64,000 nucleotides of DNA from Diplolepis rosae (lineage: Eukaryota > Arthropoda > Insecta > Hymenoptera > Diplolepididae), in NCBI GenBank assembly GCA_030998225.1, contig JAPYXD010000463.1, positions 806,001 through 870,000 of the forward strand. Direction: 5' to 3'. Below the pieces are notes generated by a model that was not told where the DNA came from, ran no database searches, and saw only the letters and a list, made by a program, of their open reading frames with translations. A program made the translations under genes and the position numbers. Below, piece after piece: positions 55,865-64,000 of this stretch (position 1 is its first letter; each line of letters begins with the position of its first letter).

Positions 55865-56078
55865 CAGTGCGGACCTTTAATTTTAGTTCTAAAAAGCGAC
55901 GGAAAAAGCTTTACGCAATTGTGGGCGCTGCAAAAATGATAAACAGTAGCTCTGTTTTACCCTTCAAGTAGTAGCATGATTGCTTTCATTTTAGTTCCCA
56001 AGCGCATTTCGCAATAGGGCGCGCTGCGGAAAATCACTCGAAATTAAATACATTACTTTAGCAATCTCCCAACTCATC
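55865..56078 (+). repeat. Dispersed repeat C, second copy
   Basis: This is the inverse of about 17,545-17,740: TTTTAGTTCxAAAAAGC, GGGCGCTGCAAAA, AGCTCTGTTTTACCCTTCAAG, then AATCACTCGAAATxAAATAC and the TTACTTTAGCAATCTCCC end. It may be a small non-autonomous element; ends at the other side are unclear. Confidence 0.55.
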
Positions 56079-56089
56079 TCTGGTGTTAC

Positions 56090-58420
56090 CAGCCGTATGC
56101 ATCAGCCCGAATTTCACGATTCTAACTTGACCCCCTTAGTGTCCTAAGTTGAATTCCTAAGATAGTTTGCCGAATCGTCACACGCGGCGCTAACTGTACC
56201 ATCACTCCCTGAAAATGCACAGTAACATACGAAGAATTTAATAAAAAAAATTTTAAAATATATTATTCAATGCCATAAACAAATAAAAGAGATCAGACTT
56301 TAAATAATAATATTATTTAAATATTTTTAATTAAATTTTCCCCTTTTTATTCATATTTATCTCGTACAAAAATTATTTTGAAACATTCAGCTGAAATTAG
56401 ACTTTAAATATTAATATCTCTTTTATTCCTTTTTGGCATTGAATAATAACTTTTTAAAAAATTTTATATTTAATTGTCTACATATCACTGCATTTATATT
56501 ATTTTTTTGAGGTAAAATTAAGTTCAAAAATGAAAAAAAAATGAAAAATTCTGAACAAGGAACGAAGTTGATGAGAGTTGTAATTAGTTGGAAATCATTA
56601 TGAATAATTAAAGAAAATAGAATATAAAATAAGGTGAATATAATTTTTTTTTGAATAGTTAACTAACATGAATAAAAACAGTATAATAAGAACAATTAAA
56701 TTTTTTTCCATTTTCAAATCCAAAAGTAGTCTATCTACGTCCGTTTTCATCCTCTCTAACATTCACGAAATTTTGGAAACAACATTTTATGTATTTTAAA
56801 CACAAACAAGTAGAAACTGGACCAAATTATTGATATAAACTTGCTACTCTTCTCAAGTATCACATTAATTAAAACCATTTTTAATAACACCTAAAGCAAT
56901 GAACTTTTCAAAATTTTTGTTCATCTATCACAAAGGTAGATTTACGGAAAATATCCGATGTATATGAAAGAAACTGATGTAATCATTTTTACCTGGTTGC
57001 TGTAAAAGTTTAAATGTAGGGAAACAAAGTTGTAAAAGTTCAAATTCGTGAAATCATTCATAAAAAAATATAAAAATACTTTTAATGTATTTCTAAGTTA
57101 CATATTTTCTGTTTTGTTTCTAATAATTAATGTTCAAAATTTGTCGGATCCGCTTTTTAGGTATGAAAATACTTTGAATTTTTACAATTTTTTGTTTCCC
57201 TAAATTTCAACTTTCACATTTCGTGAATGATAGAGACGATGAAAACGGACGTAGATAGACTACTTTTGGATTTGAAAATGAAAAAAAAATTTAATTGTTC
57301 TTATTATACTGTTTTCATTAATGTTAGTTAACTATTTTAAAAATATAAATTAATATTCTCCTTTTCTTATATTCTATTTTCTTTAATTATTCATAATGAT
57401 TTCCAACTAATTACAACTCTCATCAACTTCGTTCCTTGTTCGGAATTTTTCATTTTTTTTCCATTTTTCAACTTAATTTTACCTCAAAAAAATAATATAA
57501 ATGCAGTGATATGTAGGCAATTAAATATAAAAATTTTAAAAAAGTTATTATTCAATGCCAATTATTATTTATTCTAATATCAGCTGAATGTTTCAAAATA
57601 GTTTTTGTACGAGATAAATATGAATAAAATGGGGAAAATTTAATTTAAAGTGTTGGGATCGGACATGGAGGCGTGGCTTTTCAAAGTTCCGTGGGTCACA
57701 TGGTCCAATATGGCCGAAACTAAGTGTCGAGATGCATTGTTTACATATGTGATTCTGTTTATTTTCATATTTAACAATGATTTTAACGATTGAAGAAATG
57801 TGCCAATAGGCCGAAATCAATCCGGGAAAAATAAATGTTATCGGGGGAGAGAATGTGTAAAAGAAATGATTGTTTTAATTGAAAGATTAAAATTGTTTAG
57901 GTCAATGTAGAATATTACTTACCAGGAAATATAAAATCTTCTGTGGTAAAATGACGCGAACACAACCTTAAATGGGATTTCATGTCTTTTCTTTTTGTGG
58001 CTTTCTTCCATGCAACCAACACGTCATACGAAGACGCATTTATTTTTCTAATTGGATGTCAGTTTCAAGCTTTCCATCTTTCGGATATATTTATTAAATG
58101 ATTTTCTCAATTATTTATCTATCCTTATAATGTAAAACGATACTTGAGAGAACTTCCGCTTCTCAGCACCAGGTGTCGTGTTTCCAATGTCCGATCCCAA
58201 TTCAAATAATATTATTATTTAAAGTCTGATCTCTTTTATTTGTTTATGGCATTGAATAATATATTAAAAAATTTTTTTTATTAAATTCTTTGTATGTCAC
58301 TGTGATTTTCAGGGAGTGATGGTACAGTTAGCGCCGCGTGTGACGGTTCAGCAAACTAACTTAGGAATTCAACTTAGGACACTAACGGGGCGCCATTTTC
58401 TTTTCTGATGCACACGGCTG
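56090..58420. mobile_element. Long-arm fold-back element A, copy 2
   Basis: Tips are CAGCCGTATGCATCAG (56,090) and CTGATGCACACGGCTG (to 58,420), with GTGTTAC flanking both (56,083-56,089; 58,421-58,427), a 7-bp or slightly longer target duplication. The arms share the CGTCACACGCGGCGCTAACT block and the TTAATAAAAAAAxTTTTAAAATATATTA block. The central ~440-bp spacer (about 56,770-57,230) has the opposite orientation to copy 1, as expected for insertion in the opposite direction. No protein is encoded. A small nested MITE lies in the right arm. Confidence 0.8.
57653..58200. mobile_element. 548-bp nested MITE (TTGGGATCGGACAT tips)
   Basis: TTGGGATCGGACATGGA at the left and TCCAATGTCCGATCCCAA at the right are inverted repeats with a one-base offset. 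The block interrupts the right arm of the fold-back element; the corresponding place in copy 1 (about 8,140) lacks it. The interior has no recognisable gene. Confidence 0.7.
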
Positions 58421-58427
58421 GTGTTAC

Positions 58428-58995
58428 GTCGTGCGACTTTTTGGAAAGTCGACGCCGACATTTTTACGCGCGTATTAAGCTATAAATTTAAATTCGAAAT
58501 GGAATAGAAATTTAAGAAATTGCAAGCCCCCTTCTCACTTCATCTCTCTCTCACTATCTTATGAAAATAACTGAATTCAGATAGGCAAGTACAAATATTT
58601 CAGGGAAATATATTCTGTAAAGAAATAGTCTAAAGGAAGAAGTTTTAACATTAGATTTTTGGCTTGCTATAGAGACTGCAAAAGAATGTAATATGTAAAC
58701 CAAAGTTCCGATTAGCCATAGAATAAGGTGATATTTATTTGATTCGTAGAAATAGATAAGACACTATCACACTACGCTCTAGCGACGAAATTGTAGTCTA
58801 ACCATCCTGAGACTGGTGCCACAGTGGGTCCACTCATATTGGAGAAAAGGGGAACGAATTATAATGTTTGCTATCAACAAGTGGTGGCGCTATTGTCGCC
58901 ACCGATGTTATTTTTAAACTGTTGTAACCATAGCAACCATAACATTGCCTGTTGAAAAGGGCATTGTGATGCCCTGTCGTCGAAAACGTTTTCCT
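58428..58995. other. Unassigned DNA, no gene seen
   Basis: No reading frame is supported. A GGGCAT-TGTG-ATGCCC hairpin (58,949-58,964) is followed by GTCGAAAACGTTTTC, faintly reminiscent of a hammerhead 3' strand. Confidence 0.4.
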
Positions 58996-60138
58996 CACGA
59001 AATAGTATAAGGAGACCCCACTCCTATGCAGCCTTTGGAAAATTTGGACGCGTAGATTCAGATTTAGTTAGTTTGCATCGTTCGTTGCGCCGCTTACGGA
59101 AAAGCGTTGCAACACAAGTTTCAAAAATGTCGGCGCTCATAATAATGTAAGCGTGATTTGTACCAACAAAAATTACCAGTCATTGCCATACATGTGCGAG
59201 AAGTTTTAAATATATTAATAAACAAGTGCGTGCAAGATAATATGGTCTATTGTTTAACTGATAACCATCAGTTAAACAATCCACGCGCTATGTTGGAAAG
59301 AAGAAAAAAGAAAAAGAAGACAGACTGGAGAAACGTCACTTCTTTTGCCCTAGCACGGTCAGTATGTTTAATTATTTTATAAATCTGTAATGTAAAGTAC
59401 ATTGATCTGTATTTAATTTTTGTGCTATTGCAACTATTTTTTCTTGATATCCTAGCCGACAGTACGGTCCTCCCGGCCGCATTTCACTGAAGAAACAACG
59501 ACTTTTGTGGTCGCTAAATTCATCGTATAATTCTTTTGTTTAATTTCATTTAATGTGACTTCATGCAATTACACGAAAAATCGAAATTAATATTGTTTTC
59601 TAAGAATAAATTTTCTCTGGCATTTGTTAATTTAAAAAAAAAATTTGATTTTCAATTTTTTTTGTAGTTATTACATGATTGCATTTCTTATTATAATATT
59701 TCCGAATAATATATAGCTGTATATGTAGCTGTATATATAACTCTTCAATGCAATTAACTTTAATTTAAATACTTGAAGAAACAAAAGGGTTTGCTTTCCA
59801 TCTTCGCGTTGACAGGTAACATAATCTACAAAATTCAGAAAAAGGCAAAATGTAAATAACATAAACTATACTTCACTTAGTAAACACATCTATATTGTAT
59901 ATTATATTATATTTCATATAAAAGAACAGCAGTACACTTTTAAAATAATGTCAACTATAACGGTGCCACTGTTTTTATTTATCTGTTTTTGCGCAGTAGA
60001 CAACACGACAGCCATATTGTGAAAATTCAAGAGTTTGACATTTCCCTGTAAGAGGCGCAACGAGCGATGCAAACTAACTAAATCCGAATCCACGTGTTCA
60101 AATTTTCCGCGAGTGGGGTCTCCTTATACTACTTCGTG
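58996..60138. mobile_element. 1.14-kb element with ~95-bp inverted ends
   Basis: CACGAAATAGTATAAGGAGACCCCACTC at 58,996 (given here only as a landmark: TAGTATAAGGAGACCCCAC) is repeated in inverse at 60,113-60,138. The inverted match continues through GATTTAGTTAGTTTGCATCG to the GTTGCGCC block (59,096 and 60,049). The right end lacks ~12 bases present on the left. The interior is AT-rich; its 74-codon frame at 59,158 has no known domain. Confidence 0.55.
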
Positions 60139-60257
60139 GTTTTACTCAACTCCTTACTATTTCCTATGTAACGCTTATTGATATTCACTTTGGGTGAATT
60201 AGGTATTTATCAAATTCATTTTACCCAACTAGGATTTAATAAATGTTCAAATGTTCA

Positions 60258-61426
60258 AACCTATTCAATTGTACTTCGTATAATTTGTTCGTGAAACTGT
60301 TATTTTTGGCTGGTACGAAATTAAAAATAAAAATTAATTTGTAATTCGGGGTGATATTTTAGTGTGAGTCCCCTCGCCTCTCACATCGAAAATTGAGTCA
60401 AATAATTTGCTTATTACAGTGTATGTGCACTTCTCTTGCTTCTTTGCCTCACAGTTTTTTTCGGGAAAACATCACATTCTAATGATGACGAATATTTTCT
60501 CAACATGAGAGCTAATTCAGCAGGGGAAACGAAAGAGTGATATTTTTGTGTTTTTCGCCGAAAACTATGCATTTGTAGTCCAGAATGCAGCTCAGTCATT
60601 TCATTGGAACAATGATCAAGCTACCGTTCTTACAGTGGTAATTTATTATAAAGAGGACAACATTCTAAAGCACCGCAGTCTTGCTATGTTATCAGACTGT
60701 TTGACTCATGACACAATTGCTGTGTACGAATTTACAAAAATTATTACACACCATTTGAAAGAGAATTTTCAACCCAGAAAAATGATATATTTTACAGATG
60801 GAGCCGCCCAGCAATTTAAAAATAAATATAACTTCAATCAATTTGCTCCACCATGAAATGGATTTTGGTATTCCAGCCGAGTGGCATTTCCATGCAACCG
60901 CGCACGGAAAAGGCCATTGTGATGGTATTGGGGGAAATTTAAAAAAACTCGCAGCGCGTGCTAGCCTACAAGCGTCATCTAAAGATCCGATTTTGACTGC
61001 TGATGCCTTGTATCAATGGGCAAAGAAAAATTTAGTTGAAACTTTAGTATTCTTTAGTCCCAAAGAAAATCACGCCATCACAGCTCAAGAACTTAAGAGT
61101 AGATTTGCATCAGCAAACACAGTGCCTGGTACACAAAAATATCATTCTTTCGTTCCCTCTACTGAATTGACTATCATGTTGAGAAAATATTCGCCATCAT
61201 TAGAATGTGATGTTTTTCCGAAAAAAAACTGTGAGGCAAAGAAGAAAGAGAAGTGCACATACACTGTAATAAGCAAATTATTTGACTCAAGTTTTGGATG
61301 TGAGAGGCGAGGGGACTCACACTAAAATATCACCCCGAATTACAAATTAATTTTTATTTTTAATTTCGTACCAGTCAAAAATAACAGTTTCACGAACAAA
61401 TTATACGAAGTACAATTAAATAGGTT
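60258..61426. repeat. Fold-back carrying a transposase-like gene fragment
   Basis: The arms 60,258-60,552 and 61,131-61,426 are inverted copies of ~295 bp with few mismatches. The right arm encodes the C-terminal part of the protein described below; the left arm is the same coding DNA in reverse. It could be a transposon derivative or a partial inverted duplication. No target duplication was found. Confidence 0.65.
60548..61325 (+). pseudogene. Transposase-like / uncharacterised TE-family protein, frameshifted fragment
   Basis: Frame one (60,548-60,840) reads through HWNNDQATVLTVVIYY, MLSDCLTHD and YFTDGAAQQFKNKYNF. The protein then continues in another frame (about 60,838-61,325) with LLHHEMDFGIPAEWHFHATA, HGKGHCDGIGGNLKK and a C-terminal tail. 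A one-base-type shift near 60,835-60,845 separates them. The repeated pattern of Asp in SD, Asp in TDG and a downstream HGKG-x-CDG-x-GG would suit an RNase H-fold (DDE-like) nuclease, but I cannot name the family with confidence. The N-terminus is lost in the left inverted arm. It is not functional as it stands. Confidence 0.55.
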
Positions 61427-62685
61427 CCCAATGGACGGTACGTCGTGATCGTGGCGCCTAGCTGCACTGCGATACAGACAGGCCGTGCAAACCTAATGGA
61501 AAGGTGGTGGACCGCTAGCAACTAGCGCCGCGTATATCCCTGCACATAAACTACCATTATGTGTGCACTTGTTAGTGCATATACATGCATACGTAGGTTC
61601 TTTAAATGTGTTACAGAGAATAATATATTCAAATATAATTAAAAGGAAATTGAAGATTTAACGCAAAATTGTGAAAATGTAATTCAAGAGTGAGAAGTTA
61701 ATATCAACTCACTCTTGAATTACATTCTCACAATTTTGCCTTAAATCTTGGTTTCGTCGTAATAAGTAAAAATCAAAAATATCTGTAATTTGTATTTTTA
61801 TTTTCAGAAAATATAGTTGCTCAGCACATTTTGCCTTAATTTTTGTACAAGATAATTTTATTTATACTAATTTCGTAGCAATGTGCCAATATAAAAATCT
61901 TGAAGCCATATTATGATTTCAAAGAGATGTTCATTCTGCAGTAAGTCGTTATTTACATTTTTAGTTAAATTAGAAGACGGATGTCCTGCAGACTTATTAG
62001 GCCATAAAAGCTAATCTATCAAGCCATATCAGAGTTATTTTTTGTACCTCTGTTGATTTGAATTCCTTGCTTTTCCATAAGTTCGTACAACGGCCTCGCT
62101 TTAAACCAGCAAAGTTCCTTCATCGCTTGGTCAATTTTTTATTGAGGTAACTTTGAAAATATCTTTGAAACTGCTAAGAAACATAAATAAAACAATTACA
62201 ATTTGTTAAGAAAGACAATTAAGTTAATTTGGCAAACTAATATGGATAATAATGCACCTTTTAAAAGTTCTATCGAGGCATTGATGCCGATTGCAAAGCA
62301 ATCGAGCGAACGAGCAATTTGTAGAAGTCCTATAAAATGCGAGGCCATATGATACTATATATATGTACTTGCATCTATATCTTCAGTAACATTTAGACTG
62401 AAGTACACTGCTGGTCGAAATTATTTGTTCACTTGTTGTTTTAGCTATTCCTAAAGTGTCTTAATTTTTATAATAACAAGTTGAAATTTTTTTACCTATC
62501 ATAAATTAAAAGTTAATAAAATTTTGCATCTAATGAGCATAAGTTTGAGACAAAATGTTAATTTTATAAAAAAATATTTCAAAAAACGTGAAATTTCAAT
62601 CATAAACTAGTTTTTTAGTTTAGGTATCTCAAATAGGGCTCATATGTATAATATTTTATTTATTGTACTTACAATTTAAGAAATA
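61427..62685. other. AT-rich DNA, no gene seen
   Basis: Apart from the hairpin at 61,653 I see no gene or assigned repeat. A modestly GC-richer stretch at 61,430-61,560 (GGTACGTCGTGATCGTGGCG, AACTAGCGCCGCG) may be the remnant of another insertion. Confidence 0.45.
61653..61749. repeat. 97-nt near-perfect hairpin
   Basis: Arms of ~42 bases (61,653-61,694 and 61,708-61,749) pair with only a few mismatches around a 13-base loop AAGTTAATATCAA. The size and pairing would suit either a tiny MITE or a microRNA-type precursor. There is no other evidence for either. Confidence 0.6.
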
Positions 62686-62730
62686 AAGATCACTAATGAG
62701 GACTCTAATCAGAGTCGAAAAGTTTGAAAT
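62686..62730 (+). ncRNA. Degenerate family-3 hammerhead motif
   Basis: The sequence aligns to 20,428-20,473: TCA, CTAATGA (G5 changed to A), GACTC/GAGTC stem II kept, GAAAAGTT and TGA. Loss of the invariant G5 and the GAAAC change predict that it is inactive. Confidence 0.5.
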
Positions 62731-63269
62731 TATATACAACATCGTATGAAATTAAAAATATTGCTACTTACGTGAACAAACTGCACGCTACTTTCTCCAA
62801 AATCTCGTGTGCCTTCTCCAGGTTTTTCTACTTGGGGGATACAAATTTCAAAGTCTGATGGGGAAGAAACAGTCGCCGGTTTAATGTTCACATCACTTTG
62901 ACACTTTTTTTGAAAATACTTTTGGAAAAAAAATTAATGGCCGCACTTGGAGAAAAACTCAAAAATATGTTTAAAATTAAAAAATGAAGTTCAAATAATT
63001 TTTTTAATCTAAAACCATTGCTTTAAGCGTAAAGCTGATGAAAAAATATTTCCAAGACCTCCATAAAAAAATTAATTTGGGTAACTTTTGTAGAAGTCAT
63101 GGTTAATTGAGTATCAGCGTGCGCGGTAAAAGGTTGAAAATTCGAGCCCCTGTATACTGACAACCCGTCGTACTAGAGACGTTCTCTCAGGGGAATTAAA
63201 AGAGGTTCACTAGGACAATAATTTCACGGCCTTTCAAGGAAATCAGAAACAAAAAGTTTTTAGGCGGGT
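62731..63269. other. AT-rich DNA with a weak tRNA-like patch
   Basis: At 63,104-63,155 the order GGTTAATTGAGTATCAGCG...GGTTGAAAATTCGAGCCCC faintly resembles tRNA A and B boxes, suggesting a SINE remnant. No clover-leaf can be drawn. No protein gene is seen. Confidence 0.3.
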
Positions 63270-64000
63270 AAAATTCAATGCCTGGCCACATCCAATCAAA
63301 ATTGAGGGATTGAGCACTACTTTTGTGTTTTTGAAAATAACTTTTTGAAAAAATCAAAAATTTCAATACTGGTTTTTGATAGTGCTCATAAATCTCTACA
63401 AATTATCCTGATAACATTTTTTGATTTAATCAAAATTAGAAATGTCACAGCATATTAAAACTTGAAAAAAGTCAATATCAAAATTCCATTTTCCAGTTAA
63501 ATTATACGAGATATGAAAAAATGTTATGATACAATATTATTTTCTACATAAAGACCTACAAATTTGAATTGTAACATTTTTTCATAAGATGCATATTTTT
63601 CTTTGTAATTTAAAAACACAATATTGAAAATCCAAAATTCAGCTTTTTAACAATAATATGTAAAATACGAAAAAAACGTAAAAATACAAAGTTGTTCGTT
63701 TCAAAAGGATCTACAAGTTTTGTCTCACACAGTTTAAGAAAAAACATATATTTTTTGTTTCAATTCCAAAAAATACGATTAAAATTCAAGAATTCCATTT
63801 TTAGATCAAATATATGAGATACATAAAAAACGTTTAGATGAAAAATTATTTGCCTAAATGAGGTCTACACGTTCTCATTAAGAAATTTCTCGACAGGATG
63901 TATATTTTATGTTTTGATTTTTATTATTAAAAAAATTCGATTTTTTTCACCAAAATATGTGAGACACGAAATAAGCGTTGTTCTGCCAAATCGTTTCCTT
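63270..64000 (-). repeat. Repeat family D, right-edge copy
   Basis: This is the inverse of about 5,690-6,370, including the AAACGTTTxxATGTATCTCATATATTTTG units and the CAATTTTGATTGGATGTGGC block. It runs off the window end. Confidence 0.65.

Noticed and set aside
7256..57230. The spacer of fold-back element A is inverted between its two copies, suggesting an invertible switch
   Set aside because: Because the arms are inverted repeats, insertion in opposite orientation gives exactly the same picture. No evidence of active flipping.
59489..59522. CTGAAGA followed by a CGAC...GTCG stem, a possible hammerhead
   Set aside because: The 3' strand reads CTAAAT instead of GAAA, and no stem I pairing is evident.

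Overview
This is an AT-rich, intron-and-repeat style eukaryotic window, most likely from an arthropod and probably an insect. Every protein family I recognise is a transposable element or a TE-associated domain: a Penelope-like element (PLE), an I/LOA-type non-LTR retrotransposon, a THAP-domain fragment, and a transposase-like fragment. I see no complete host gene, no rRNA and no convincing functional tRNA. The species cannot be named from the sequence. The window is a heavily nested repeat landscape dominated by inverted repeats.

Layout. 1-8,900: AT-rich DNA with small MITEs, a THAP-like exon fragment (2,056-2,193), and a fold-back element (4,838-8,378) interrupted by a pogo-like TA-flanked insertion. 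8,900-12,580: an interrupted dispersed repeat, a GC-richer insertion, and a small unit bounded by inverted PLE ends (10,918-12,018). 12,583-21,395: a giant palindrome centred near 17,640, with one later insertion in each arm. Each insertion can be recognised because the other arm preserves the empty site. 21,501-44,942: an element made partly of ~213-bp tandem repeats and split by a 20.6-kb insertion. 45,000-50,600: more PLE ends, dispersed repeats and unassigned DNA. 50,580-55,236: a decayed non-LTR retrotransposon. 55,237-64,000: MITEs, a second copy of the fold-back element with its target duplication, a transposase-like pseudogene inside its own inverted repeat, and AT-rich repeats.

The centrepiece is 22,822-43,428. 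It is flanked by an 11-bp direct repeat (TATTTCATAGG) and lies inside a recognisable target repeat. It has ~1.5-kb inverted arms, each with an identical 41-nt hammerhead-ribozyme motif. Inside are a full-length, uninterrupted PLE ORF (843 aa; reverse transcriptase with YVDD plus GIY-YIG endonuclease), about 12 kb of a 303-bp dimeric satellite, an 1,857-bp fold-back element and an 852-bp solo LTR. I read it as a giant composite PLE insertion.

Hammerhead-type motifs recur in this window in at least three sequence families, at 10.9, 11.1, 14.9, 20.4, 20.8, 22.9, 43.3, 45.1 and 62.7 kb. Most share a GAAACGTH signature in which stem III would be two base pairs with no loop. Most are followed by a GACCC...GGGTC hairpin near the element end, and the two best-defined examples are preceded by tandem repeats. 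Hammerheads in PLE terminal repeats, including very small forms acting as dimers, are established. What looks unusual here is their use at the ends of large inverted or array-bearing cassettes, including an 855-bp element (19,720-20,574) with its own target duplication and no protein.
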